DNA of 64,000 bases from the NCBI RefSeq assembly GCF_012927205.1, contig NZ_JABBGC010000003.1:186001-250000 (forward strand), read 5' to 3'. The stretch is from Chitinophaga fulva. GTDB taxonomy: Bacteria > Bacteroidota > Bacteroidia > Chitinophagales > Chitinophagaceae. Shown here in pieces: positions 49,386 through 57,266 of this stretch; position 1 is the stretch's first letter, and each line of letters starts with the position of its first letter. The notes below the pieces were generated by a model. The model did no database searches. It was not told the DNA's origin and saw only the letters and a program-made list of their open reading frames with translations. Position numbers and translations under genes: made by a program.

Positions 49386-49886
49386 TTATTTACCCTGCGG
49401 GAAACGGTCTCCCACCAGGTTAAGCTCCAGGTGATGTTCGAGATAAGCTTTCAGTCCGGCCAACACCCAGCAGAAGCCGCCGTTTGAATCCAGCGCTTTC
49501 TGACATACCGTGGCGGCATCACCGGAAAAACCATCATTGACAATCTCAACAAAAGTGGCGTTGTCACCATGTGGGGTGAACGTCCACACCACGCGGGTGG
49601 CATTCTCACGGGTACCCGGGTCTCCTGCTTTCATATCGAAGCCGTCGAACCACCGGATCTCTATCCTGCTGTTGGGCACGATATCCACCGTTTGGACCGC
49701 CGAACTTACATGGTACATTTCCCAGGACCAGATAACTTCTTTTCCTTTCTCCAGTTTACCCGTGCTTTTGGTAAACCAAAACCGGGTGGTGACAGCCGGA
49801 TCAATGAATGCGTTAAACACTTCCGCTGCCGGTTTTCTGATCAGCATGCCGGTCTGTGCGACTGCTGGTTGAGGTGTTGTTGCCAT
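49386..49886 (-). CDS. SRPBCC (AHSA1-like) ligand-binding protein
   Basis: A 166-residue helix-grip protein of the AHSA1/SRPBCC type: GMLIRKPAAEVFNAFIDPAV, TTRFWFTKSTGKLEKGKEVI, WSWEMYHVSSAVQTVDIVPN, ATRVVWTFTPHGDNATFVEI and the C-terminal helix GGFCWVLAGLKAYLEHHLEL. Such proteins bind hydrophobic ligands or act as co-chaperone domains. It is transcribed from a promoter flanked by two ACCG(N2)CGGT operators (49917-49958), implying control by a TetR-type repressor that is not encoded in this window. Confidence 0.9.
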   Translation of the reverse strand: MATTPQPAVAQTGMLIRKPAAEVFNAFIDPAVTTRFWFTKSTGKLEKGKEVIWSWEMYHVSSAVQTVDIVPNSRIEIRWFDGFDMKAGDPGTRENATRVVWTFTPHGDNATFVEIVNDGFSGDAATVCQKALDSNGGFCWVLAGLKAYLEHHLELNLVGDRFPQGK

Positions 49887-49916
49887 GATCGTGGTTTTTA
49901 ATCAATAAAAAATACA

Positions 49917-49958
49917 TAACCGAACGGTTACAAATATAAATAGAATACCGTTCGGTTA
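49917..49958 (-). promoter_or_regulatory. Promoter with two palindromic operators ahead of the SRPBCC gene
   Basis: On the minus strand a perfect -7 element TATATTTG (plus 49931-49938) sits between TAACCGAACGGTTA (49917-49930, at the expected start site) and TACCGTTCGGTTA (49946-49958). The ACCG-N2-CGGT core is typical of TetR-family operators. Centre-to-centre spacing is 28 bp. Confidence 0.75.
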
Positions 49959-49973
49959 CGCATTTTTTTGAGA

Positions 49974-50417
49974 TTATTTAAAGTAGATGTCTACATAATC
50001 TACTACGTTATTGCCTTCACAGTTATCCATTTCCTGGAGCCTCCAGTATTTCCTGGCCCCTTTGGCCACAAAGTGGTAGGTACCGGTTTTTTCGCACACC
50101 TTGCCACCATTCACATTGCTGTACTGCGTGCGGATGGTACCGTTGAAAGTCAGTTCCTTGGGCGATTCTGCTTTAAGTGTACCATCAATGGTCACAAAGT
50201 CTCCGCTTTTTGCATCGCGTTGTTCGCCTTTTACCGTATAAGTGCCGTCTTTTTGTTTGTTGATCATCACTTTCCCGGGGCGGTCCCAGCTGATCCATTG
50301 AAGGGTGAGGTCATGCTTTCCTTCGCGGAGCGTATTGGCTGCGGGCTGTTGCGCATAGGAGGCATATCCTGTAAAAAGGGCGGCGGTCAACAGGCATGCG
50401 CCAAAAAATTTCTTCAT
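49974..50417 (-). CDS. Small exported protein of unknown function
   Basis: A 147-residue exported protein, starting at 50417 (MKKFFGACLLTAALFTGYAS); the signal peptide ends near AYAQQ. The mature part is a beta-rich domain (GKHDLTLQWISWDRPGKVMI, then DGTYTVKGEQRDAKSGDFVT) with a disulfide-capable cysteine pair (VCEKTG and MDNCEGNN) and a C-terminal strand VVDYVDIYFK. I do not recognise the family. It has its own TATATTTG promoter element and is not clearly in an operon. Confidence 0.8.
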   Translation of the reverse strand: MKKFFGACLLTAALFTGYASYAQQPAANTLREGKHDLTLQWISWDRPGKVMINKQKDGTYTVKGEQRDAKSGDFVTIDGTLKAESPKELTFNGTIRTQYSNVNGGKVCEKTGTYHFVAKGARKYWRLQEMDNCEGNNVVDYVDIYFK

Positions 50418-50449
50418 GATACGTACGTTATTGGTTAAAAACAGTGTAT

Positions 50450-50457
50450 CAAATATA
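50450..50457 (-). promoter_or_regulatory. -7 element (TATATTTG) of the small exported protein gene
   Basis: A perfect TAnnTTTG on the minus strand, 32 bases upstream of the ATG at 50417. Confidence 0.55.
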
Positions 50458-50486
50458 AGTGCATTACCGTCTTCCGCCAAAATCCC

Positions 50487-51266
50487 CTATCGGCTTAATG
50501 ACACCAGCAGGTTGGCCAGTTCCACCGGTTGCGTGATCATGGCATCATGCCCTGTTTTCATTTCGTAATATTTCCATTGGGAAGATTGCCGGGTCCTATC
50601 CGCAAACTGGCGCAGACTGGGCAGCTGTGGCTGTGTACAGGCGATATAAATCAGCGGCAGGTGATTTCCATACGGATGTTTCAGTACCAGCGGTTGCGCG
50701 AAGGTGTGGTAAGGCTGCAATGTTAACCGCTCATTCACCCACTGTTCATCTTTCGGATTGCTGACGCCAAAGAAACCAGCTGACAGCGTAGGCAAACTGC
50801 GCATCCCGTATGGCACGGCACCTTTTTTAAAATCTGCCTGGACCGCAGGCGGTTGCACCGACAACGCGCTTTGCCCGTTCTCCGCAAGCACCGCGTCCAG
50901 GTAAATCAGTTTGCTGATCCTCTCCGGAATACGGTCTGCCACCCCGGTGATCACCACACCCGCGTAACTGTGGCCTACCAGCACCACATCATGAAGGTCC
51001 TCCATATTGAGCAGGTTCACAATATCGGTGATGTGGGTATCGAGATTAATGCTGTCATGCGGCTGATTGTTATGCTCACCCAGACCGCTGAGCGTGGGCG
51101 TATATACGATATTACCATCTGCCCGCAGCTTTTCACTGACCCGTTGCCAGCACCAGCCGCCGTGCCAGGCGCCATGCACGAGTACATATACTTTGTGGGA
51201 CTGTGCCATCAGGGATACCTGTACCAACAGGAATACAATAATTAATTTGACTAACTTTGATTGCAT
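50487..51266 (-). CDS. Exported alpha/beta hydrolase (esterase-like)
   Basis: A 259-residue exported hydrolase. A signal peptide (LVKLIIVFLLVQVSLMAQ) is followed by the oxyanion region VYVLVHGAWHGGWCW. The nucleophile elbow is VLVGHSYAG with Ser100, the acid is probably in the YLDAVLAENG or IYIACTQ region, and the catalytic His is in TGHDAM. The sequence is close to the EstC/pyrethroid-hydrolase/methyl-salicylate-esterase group. It is divergent from an HxlR-family regulator (83-base gap), the likely controller. Confidence 0.92.
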   Translation of the reverse strand: MQSKLVKLIIVFLLVQVSLMAQSHKVYVLVHGAWHGGWCWQRVSEKLRADGNIVYTPTLSGLGEHNNQPHDSINLDTHITDIVNLLNMEDLHDVVLVGHSYAGVVITGVADRIPERISKLIYLDAVLAENGQSALSVQPPAVQADFKKGAVPYGMRSLPTLSAGFFGVSNPKDEQWVNERLTLQPYHTFAQPLVLKHPYGNHLPLIYIACTQPQLPSLRQFADRTRQSSQWKYYEMKTGHDAMITQPVELANLLVSLSR

Positions 51267-51349
51267 GAAAAATAATTTTCTGCAATTTTAGAAAGACCTA
51301 TCATCATCATCAATAGCTCACCCGAGAGTGAGTAAGCAAAACGTGACGT

Positions 51350-51733
51350 ATGGCATCGAAAGTAAAAGGCAGTTCCATGAATGCCCATAACCTGAAAGTA
51401 CTGGCATCCTACTGCGATGTAAATGAAACCCTGCTGAACATCAGCCAACGCTGGAAAATACAGATACTCCACAGTATATTCACCGGCTTACAGCATTTCA
51501 GTCAATTGAAAAAGGCACATCCTTCCTTATCTGACCAGATACTGGGCAAAAGGCTCGGGGAACTGGTAGCGCAGGACCTTGTGAGCAAAACCTACATCAT
51601 GACCACCACGCCCGTACAAACAGCATACAGCATTACCTGCAAAGGAAAAGGGTTACTCTCCATTATTTTCGAGTTGCAGGCCTGGAGTAAAAAAGACTGG
51701 GCCGCACAGCAGTTGCAATGTTCAACGCTTTAA
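51350..51733 (+). CDS. HxlR-family transcriptional regulator
   Basis: A 127-residue MarR-like winged-helix protein. The family signature is visible from NISQRWKIQILHSIFTGLQH, FSQLKKAHPSLSDQILGKRL and GELVAQDLVSKTYIMTTTPV to AYSITCKGKGLLSIIFELQA. HxlR proteins sense electrophiles or aromatic compounds; here a single cysteine (Cys22) and a late CKGKG cysteine are present. The divergent neighbour is an exported hydrolase. The 83-base gap holds a small inverted repeat CTCAC-N6-GTGAG (51317-51332) that could be its operator. An alternative start is ATG 51377. Confidence 0.9.
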   Translation: MASKVKGSSMNAHNLKVLASYCDVNETLLNISQRWKIQILHSIFTGLQHFSQLKKAHPSLSDQILGKRLGELVAQDLVSKTYIMTTTPVQTAYSITCKGKGLLSIIFELQAWSKKDWAAQQLQCSTL

Positions 51734-51736
51734 TGA

Positions 51737-52051
51737 TCAACGCAGATACTGTAAGGCAAAATTCCCCAGGAAGAACTGCATCATCTCTATAGCCGGTTGA
51801 TGTTCATCCGCACAATGAATACGGCAATAAATGATATCGGTGTCGTCATCATCCCTGCAAAACTGCAATGCAATCGTTTGTTCCCCTGGCAGGGAGTAGT
51901 CAAACCAGCGATCATTATCGAGGGAGGTATCGGTTAATCCATAGGATACGGCATCCACATCAGCATCATCAAAGGCATGGTGGCAGATATGGGATAGAGC
52001 TGACAGCAGCGCCGGTAAATGATCCTCTCGGATCCAATCAATAGCAATCAT
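51737..52051 (-). CDS. Hypothetical acidic protein
   Basis: A 104-residue soluble protein, strongly acidic with a run FCRDDDDTDIIYCRIHCAD. It has no signal peptide, membrane helix or recognised domain. The pattern (an acidic strand-rich core, ending in EMMQFFLGNFALQYLR) resembles small immunity or adaptor proteins only in the most general way. It converges on the HxlR gene with a 3-base gap. Confidence 0.65.
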   Translation of the reverse strand: MIAIDWIREDHLPALLSALSHICHHAFDDADVDAVSYGLTDTSLDNDRWFDYSLPGEQTIALQFCRDDDDTDIIYCRIHCADEHQPAIEMMQFFLGNFALQYLR

Positions 52052-52128
52052 ACAGCAACGGGTATATTTACTCCGTAAATATACAGCTACAACAGGTTAT
52101 TATTTTGGGAGAAAAGAATGGGGCGATA

Positions 52129-53118
52129 TCAATGGTTGCTCATGTGCTGCCTGGTGATGCCCAGTTTTTTCATTCTTGCTTCCAGTGTAGTTGGTTTTAT
52201 CTGTAGAATGGCCGCAGCGCCGTTTTCTCCCCGGATACGTCCATTGCAATGTTTCAGTACACGAATAATCAGTTGTCTTTCTGCCTCTGCGAGACTGGTA
52301 ATAGGCGGACTGGAATCGGTGTCCCTTGGATTTTCCGGCGGAGGCAGTTCCACATAGATCACCGGCGCGTTGCCGATGATCACTGCTCTTTCCACCAAGT
52401 GTTGCAGTTCCCGGATATTGCCGGGCCAATGGTAGTTCATCATGGCATCCATGGAGCGCTGACTGATAGTAGCCATGGGCTTTCGGAAATGCTGGGCAGC
52501 TTTTTCCATGAAATATTTCGCCAACAGGGGGATGTCTTCTTTCCGTTCCCGCAATGGTGGCAGGTGTATCGGAAATACATGAAGGCGGTAGTATAAGTCA
52601 TAGCGAAAGCGGCCTGCCTGGCATTCCGCTTCCAATATACGGTTGGTGGCAGCAATGACCCGCACATCTGTTTTAACGGTCGTGCCGCCAATCCTTTCCA
52701 CTTCTTTTTCCTGTAGTGCCCTTAGCAGTTTCGGTTGCTGTTCCAGTGGCAGCTCCCCTATTTCATCGAGGAAGATGGTACTTTGATGGGCCTGTTCAAA
52801 TTTACCCATGCGGCGTTGCAGCGCGCCGGTGAAAGCGCCTTTCTCGTGGCCAAACAATTCTGATTCTATCAGCTGTAGCGGCAGCGCAGCGCAGTTTACC
52901 TTTACCATAGGACGCCCGCGGCGGGCCGACAATTCATGAATGGCATGTGCAATGACTTCTTTGCCGGTACCGGTTTCCCCGGTGAGCAATACCGTGGCAT
53001 CGGTATCAGCCACCTGCTGCACCTGCTGTATCACAATCTGCAAAGCGGGGCCCCCTATCAATGGTCCGTACGACGTTGATAAATAAGTAGCATCCTTATC
53101 TGCCTGTTCACTTTTCAT
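52129..53118 (-). CDS. Sigma-54-dependent transcriptional activator without a sensor domain
   Basis: A 329-residue bacterial enhancer-binding protein. The AAA+ domain has Walker A GETGTGKE (47-54), the sigma-54-contacting loop GAFTGA (94-99), Walker B TIFLDEIGELP, and arginine fingers in FRYDLYYRLHVFPI. The C-terminal Fis-type helix-turn-helix is GENGAAAILQIKPTTLEARM. The usual N-terminal receiver, GAF or PAS domain is missing: only about 20 residues precede the AAA+ domain. Activity is therefore probably set by expression level or a binding partner. It is divergent from the FemAB-like gene, and the shared 480-base gap carries repeats fit for its binding. Confidence 0.95.
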   Translation of the reverse strand: MKSEQADKDATYLSTSYGPLIGGPALQIVIQQVQQVADTDATVLLTGETGTGKEVIAHAIHELSARRGRPMVKVNCAALPLQLIESELFGHEKGAFTGALQRRMGKFEQAHQSTIFLDEIGELPLEQQPKLLRALQEKEVERIGGTTVKTDVRVIAATNRILEAECQAGRFRYDLYYRLHVFPIHLPPLRERKEDIPLLAKYFMEKAAQHFRKPMATISQRSMDAMMNYHWPGNIRELQHLVERAVIIGNAPVIYVELPPPENPRDTDSSPPITSLAEAERQLIIRVLKHCNGRIRGENGAAAILQIKPTTLEARMKKLGITRQHMSNH

Positions 53119-53596
53119 TCACTATCGGGTCAGTGAGTTGTCTATCGCGACAACCCTGGTTAACAATATCCAACATTTCGTATATCCATTTGGGTAACTC
53201 CAACATATTGGATGGGACCATTGTCCAACATCCTTTGTAATCAACTGGTTAACAATTATTTACTCACATGGCATAGTCATTGAATTCCGGATGGAAACTT
53301 TTTTAACCCGGAAAAAAAATTACAGAAGTTCTGTAAATACAAACTGAAGCCCAAACAATCACATATAAAACAAACAATAGCAGATTTCAGCGATAGTAAC
53401 AGGTAAAGACTTTTTACATCAATAGCAGGCTGCATTATACAAAAAAGATACCAGTTGGTGTCTAACGGATATGCTATGCGCCTATGCCAAATTCCAGTAC
53501 GGATTCCTGCCTTGTTACACCGAATACCCTGCCCATAAAACACCCATCGATCAACACATAACCATCAAATCTATATGTTTAAAAACCTCATTTGTT
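53119..53596. promoter_or_regulatory. Repeat-rich control region with UAS-like sites and a sigma-54-like promoter
   Basis: The 478 bases between the activator gene and the FemAB-like gene hold three direct copies of TCCAACAT (53169, 53199, 53224; spacings 30 and 25). The middle one extends to the inverted repeat TCCAA-CATA-TTGGA (53199-53212). A 12-bp direct repeat CTGGTTAACAAT (53156 and 53245) brackets them. About 40-100 bases further on is TGGCAT-N5-TTGAA (53269-53284), close to the sigma-54 consensus TGGCAC-N5-TTGCW. The spacing fits an activator bound upstream of a sigma-54 promoter reading into the FemAB-like gene. The -12 GC is GA, a deviation. Confidence 0.5.
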
Positions 53597-54628
53597 ATGC
53601 CTTACTTTACAGTTGACATTACGGAACAGGAACACTGGGACCAGGTCATCCACGCAGCACACAGCTACGATTTCCACCACACCTGGTATTATCATCAGTT
53701 ATCCGCGGGAGACAGCCATCCTTTTCTTTTTGTATTTGAGCAAGATGGACATTTCATTGCAGTGCCGCTACTGAAGCGGAACATAGAAGACACCAACTAT
53801 TTTGACTGTACCTCTGTATATGGCTATGCAGGGCCTGTTTCCAATCTTGATTTTAGCGACATGCCCACAGCGCTGTTACAGCAGTTTTTGCGGACCTTTC
53901 TTCATTTTCTGAAAAAAGAAAAAATCGTGAGCGTGTTCACACGGCTGCATCCATTGATTCATCAGCACTTTCAGCCCGGGCAAGCCGGTGGGCTGTATGA
54001 CAACGGGAAAACCGTGGACATAGACCTCACGCTGCCGATGGCGGAACAGCGGCAGCAGTACCGCAAAGCTTTTCGCTCCAAGATCAATCAGCTGCGGAAT
54101 AAAGGTTACAAAGTACGGCAGGGCATACACGAAGAAGACATTGCATCATTTGCAGCCATCTATTTGCAGAATATGCAACGGTTGGGGGCCAATGCCAATT
54201 ATCATTTCGATAAAAACTATTTCAAACAATTACTTCAGGCCACATCGTTTCAGAGCAACATACTGCTGGCCTCTTTTGAAGGACGGGACACCGCCGGCGT
54301 GCTCACCACCTGCTGCAACAATATTATGCAGTTGCACCTGGCAGCCACGCATGAAGATTTCATTCACGATTCGCCCATGCGCCTGCTGGTGGAGGAAGCC
54401 AGCATTTTCGGGCAATCCCGACGCATGCAACATTTACATCTCGGCGGGGGCGTAGGCGGGCAGCAGGACTCCCTGTTCAACTTTAAGGCCGGTTTCTCAG
54501 AACACTTCCTGGATTTCAAAACGTGGCGCCTGATAGCCGACACCGCCACGTATAAAGCCCTGACACTGAAAAAGGCGCCCACACTGCTTATGACAGACCT
54601 GCCTTTTCCTGTTTACCGCTTTCTCTAG
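53597..54628 (+). CDS. FemAB/BioF2-like acyltransferase (GNAT fold)
   Basis: A 343-residue cytoplasmic protein, starting at ATG 53597 (MPYFTVDITEQEHWDQVI); an upstream in-frame ATG at 53471 adds sequence that looks noncoding. It has the double-GNAT layout seen in FemAB/BioF2 proteins: HAAHSYDFHHTWYYHQLSAG, FLFVFEQDGHFIAVPLLKRN, KAFRSKINQLRNKGYKVRQG, and ILLASFEGRDTAGVLTTCCN with the closing HLGGGVGGQQDSLFNFKAGF. Relatives add amino acids to peptidoglycan or acyl groups to cell-envelope molecules. Here the acceptor is unknown. It is the likely target of the divergent sigma-54 activator. Confidence 0.85.
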   Translation: MPYFTVDITEQEHWDQVIHAAHSYDFHHTWYYHQLSAGDSHPFLFVFEQDGHFIAVPLLKRNIEDTNYFDCTSVYGYAGPVSNLDFSDMPTALLQQFLRTFLHFLKKEKIVSVFTRLHPLIHQHFQPGQAGGLYDNGKTVDIDLTLPMAEQRQQYRKAFRSKINQLRNKGYKVRQGIHEEDIASFAAIYLQNMQRLGANANYHFDKNYFKQLLQATSFQSNILLASFEGRDTAGVLTTCCNNIMQLHLAATHEDFIHDSPMRLLVEEASIFGQSRRMQHLHLGGGVGGQQDSLFNFKAGFSEHFLDFKTWRLIADTATYKALTLKKAPTLLMTDLPFPVYRFL

Positions 54629-54680
54629 TTATAGTTGATAAAAAATTTTACCATATCTTTTTTTTAAACCTTCATCACGT

Positions 54681-55115
54681 ATGTATTCCAACATCACCAT
54701 CGCGATAGACTTTGACGGAACCTGTACCTATCATCGTTTTCCGATGATAGGGGAAGAAATTCCACACTGTATCCATGTGTTGCAAAGATTACAGCAACAA
54801 GGAGTCAAACTTATTCTCAATACGATGCGGTCCGGCCGGCATCTGAAAGACGCCGTGAAATGGCTCAATGGCAGAGGCATTACCCTCTATGGTGAAAACA
54901 GGAATCCCCAACAGCGCCGATGGACCGGCAGTCCTAAAGTACAGGCAGATTATTACATCGATGATGCAGCCCTGGGTTGCCCCGTGGAAGACGATATTTT
55001 CGGAAGAGTATCTGTAAACTGGTATAAAATGGAAACCCTATTGGAAGCGCGACAGGTACTGCCTGCGCGCACCAGGGCCAAAGAAAAAGCCTGGCCGCTT
55101 CAGCCAGCAAAGTAA
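54681..55115 (+). CDS. Small HAD-superfamily hydrolase (BT0820-like)
   Basis: A 144-residue compact HAD phosphatase. The nucleophile motif is DFDGT (Asp10, Asp12), the sugar/phosphate loop has LILNTMRSGRHLKDAVKWLN, and the third motif is YYIDDAALGCPVE. There is no cap domain. It resembles the BT0820-like HAD proteins of Bacteroides, for which I know no established substrate. It lies 52 bases after the FemAB-like gene and may share its transcript. A 16-bp hairpin terminator follows. Confidence 0.85.
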   Translation: MYSNITIAIDFDGTCTYHRFPMIGEEIPHCIHVLQRLQQQGVKLILNTMRSGRHLKDAVKWLNGRGITLYGENRNPQQRRWTGSPKVQADYYIDDAALGCPVEDDIFGRVSVNWYKMETLLEARQVLPARTRAKEKAWPLQPAK

Positions 55116-55130
55116 GCATAGCTGTTCCTA

Positions 55131-55166
55131 AATAAATAAGCCTGCGATCACGCAGGCTTATTTATT
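55131..55166. terminator. Bidirectional terminator with a 16-bp perfect stem
   Basis: AATAAATAAGCCTGCG pairs perfectly with CGCAGGCTTATTTATT around the loop ATCA. It separates the HAD gene (plus) from the convergent GNAT gene (minus), which ends at 55167. Confidence 0.9.
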
Positions 55167-55598
55167 TTATAATGTCATATGTAATATCGGATATGGTTTG
55201 CCCATACCATCTTTTTCAGACCGGCCATTGACGGTAAAACCCATCCGCTCATAAAAACCTACGGCCTGGCCGTTCTGCTCATTCACGTCCACTTTGCGGA
55301 TGTTCAGATCGGTAATGGCATAGTTGACGAGGTGCTTTCCCAGCCCCTTTCCTCTTACCGCATTATCCACAAATAACATCTCCAGGGAATCTGCATGCAC
55401 ACCCAGGAAAGCTACCGGTGTGTTCTCAGCATCCAGCAACAGGTAGGTGTCTACCTGGGGGAAAAAAGCCTCTGCCAATAGCCCCTTGATGTGATCAAAA
55501 TCTTCCTGCGTTAAAAAATCATGAGTGGCCTTCACGGCAGACTCCCATATACGTACCATCTCCGGGTAATCTCCGGCTGTTGCTCTTCTTATCTTCAT
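55167..55598 (-). CDS. GNAT-family N-acetyltransferase
   Basis: A 143-residue acetyltransferase. It has a typical N-terminus (IRRATAGDYPEMVRIWESAV), the acetyl-CoA loop LEMLFVDNAVRGKGLGKHLV (Q/RxxGxG pattern), and the C-terminal VNEQNGQAVGFYERMGFTVN, then GRSEKDGMGKPYPILHM. It is most like YjaB/RimI-type small-molecule or protein acetyltransferases. There is no partner nearby. Confidence 0.93.
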   Translation of the reverse strand: MKIRRATAGDYPEMVRIWESAVKATHDFLTQEDFDHIKGLLAEAFFPQVDTYLLLDAENTPVAFLGVHADSLEMLFVDNAVRGKGLGKHLVNYAITDLNIRKVDVNEQNGQAVGFYERMGFTVNGRSEKDGMGKPYPILHMTL

Positions 55599-55695
55599 TT
55601 TCCAGTTCTTTTAAAATGGGTAACAAGTTCGCATATTCTGTGTTTTATACCAAATATCCAACGATCAGTGTCATAAATGCCAAATGACGTAGTGG

Positions 55696-55703
55696 TAATT
55701 TTG
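55696..55703 (+). promoter_or_regulatory. -7 element (TAATTTTG) of the gene at 55723
   Basis: A perfect TAnnTTTG, 19 bases upstream of the ATG. No obvious -33 partner. Confidence 0.5.
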
Positions 55704-55722
55704 TACTTACAATTCAAACAAA

Positions 55723-56361
55723 ATGGAAACAAGTGTAATATTTTTTGGCATCATGGCAGCCCTGGGCTATGTTATTTTACAATCCCTGTTCATACTGGGC
55801 GTACGGATAGCCGCCAAAGGGGCCGTGGAAAAACTTCCCAATGGACGAGACAAGGACAGCGAAATGATCCTGTTCCCCCTCTTCAAATACCTCACCCGCA
55901 CAGACCGAACGAAAATCTATTACAGTAACGAACAATTCGCGCTGTTGATACAAAAACTACGGGTACTGATGCCGGAATCACCACTACTGACGGAAGAAAA
56001 CAGCATCCTGCTTCCTTTGGGTGATGCATCCAGGGTCCCTGTATTAAAGGAACTTAACAACATCTTACCAAAGATCGATGGAAAAATACAGGTGGAAGTA
56101 AATGATAACGGCGTCCGCTTTTTTAAGATAGACGAGGTGTTCAAGGTCAATAAATACCTGCGCAAACCGGTCATCCAGTGCCCTATCTGTATGGCATCGT
56201 ACTGGAGCGTGTTCAGCTACTGGATTCCCATTATTTATTTCTACGGGTTTAGCTTCTGGGTGGTATATGCCGGCGTAATCAATATCGGCGCGGTGGCCAG
56301 CATGAACTGGCTGTTGTGGATGCGAGGCTCCGCCTACGAATCACAAATCATGAAAGGGTAG
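55723..56361 (+). CDS. Membrane protein of unknown function with a cysteine motif
   Basis: A 212-residue protein. One N-terminal transmembrane helix (MAALGYVILQSLFILGVRIA) is followed by a soluble region of about 125 residues, then a CPIC motif (KPVIQCPICMASYWS) right before two C-terminal hydrophobic helices (FSYWIPIIYFYGFSFWVVYA and GVINIGAVASMNWLLW). The CxxC just before a membrane segment could bind a metal or form a disulfide. No family is recognised. It stands alone with its own promoter; the convergent radical SAM gene ends 11 bases away. Confidence 0.75.
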   Translation: METSVIFFGIMAALGYVILQSLFILGVRIAAKGAVEKLPNGRDKDSEMILFPLFKYLTRTDRTKIYYSNEQFALLIQKLRVLMPESPLLTEENSILLPLGDASRVPVLKELNNILPKIDGKIQVEVNDNGVRFFKIDEVFKVNKYLRKPVIQCPICMASYWSVFSYWIPIIYFYGFSFWVVYAGVINIGAVASMNWLLWMRGSAYESQIMKG

Positions 56362-56372
56362 TTTAGTTTCTT

Positions 56373-57266
56373 CTAACGCGCCAGCAGGCTATTCCGGATC
56401 TGGTATTGCCGGCATAATTCATCCATTTTCTGCGTGAAAGCCTGTCGGTAGTACGACGGCATTTGGGAACCGTCCGCAAAAAAACGGTGATACTTTTCCA
56501 GTAAATGGGGATAGTGTTTTGCGACAGCGTTCAACACCAATGTTTTGCTGTCAGATGGCCCTGACCCAAATAATGTCAGCGTTGCCGGGAAGATATAGGC
56601 TGCACCGGCGGTCTTAAATGCCTGGAACATCTCTTCCAGGTGTGCTGCGGTATCAGTAATGAAAGGGAGCAGTGGCATCAGGCTAACGCCGCTGTGAAGG
56701 CCCTTTTCGATGGCCATCCTTAAAGTGTCCAGGCGCTGTGACGGCGCCGGGGCACCGGGTTCAAAAATATGCGCAATAACATCATGGATGGTCGAAAAGG
56801 AAAATGTAACGAAAGCGCGATGGGATAGTTTATCCTGAAGATCATCCGGGAGTATGGCTGCGTTGTTGATGTCGAGTAACAGCTCAAAGTCGCGGCTGAC
56901 CAGCGTTGACTTGGTGATGATATGTACCGGGAACCGATAATGCAGGATTACTTCGAGGAGACGCCGGGTGAGCTGTTCCGTTTTTTCGATTTGCAGGTAT
57001 GGATCTGTGGCAGAAGAAAGGACAATAATACCGTATTGTTTTTTCCGTGCCCTGGCTGAAAGCTGCCGCTCCAGCAACTCAACGGCATTACTTTTAACAC
57101 TTAGCTTTTCTTCCATGTTGATCCCGTATTTGCTTCCCCTGATATAACAGTATTGGCAGTTAAAGGAGCAGCCGCTGTAAGGATTGACCGTATAGTCGTC
57201 CAGGAACCAGGGATCACGGTTCTTAGTCTTGTTGAGTATAGATTTAACGGCAACGGTACGTATCAT
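56373..57266 (-). CDS. Radical SAM protein of the spore-photoproduct-lyase/Rv2578c type
   Basis: A 297-residue radical SAM enzyme, starting at 57266 (MIRTVAVKSILNKTK). This start overlaps the AlkD-like stop by 4 bases and begins the family domain. The 4Fe-4S cluster motif is CSFNCQYC (C33, C37, C40), after NPYSG. Further family segments are LSSATDPYLQIEKTEQLTRR, IITKSTLVSRDFELL and FVTFSFSTIHDVIAHIFEPG. The group includes SplB, which repairs the spore photoproduct in DNA, and uncharacterised Rv2578c-like proteins. Coupling to an AlkD-like gene supports a DNA-damage role but does not prove it. Confidence 0.9.
   Translation of the reverse strand: MIRTVAVKSILNKTKNRDPWFLDDYTVNPYSGCSFNCQYCYIRGSKYGINMEEKLSVKSNAVELLERQLSARARKKQYGIIVLSSATDPYLQIEKTEQLTRRLLEVILHYRFPVHIITKSTLVSRDFELLLDINNAAILPDDLQDKLSHRAFVTFSFSTIHDVIAHIFEPGAPAPSQRLDTLRMAIEKGLHSGVSLMPLLPFITDTAAHLEEMFQAFKTAGAAYIFPATLTLFGSGPSDSKTLVLNAVAKHYPHLLEKYHRFFADGSQMPSYYRQAFTQKMDELCRQYQIRNSLLAR

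Noticed and set aside
51317..51332. CTCAC-N6-GTGAG inverted repeat as an operator
   Set aside because: Short arms and a single copy; kept only as a remark under the HxlR gene.
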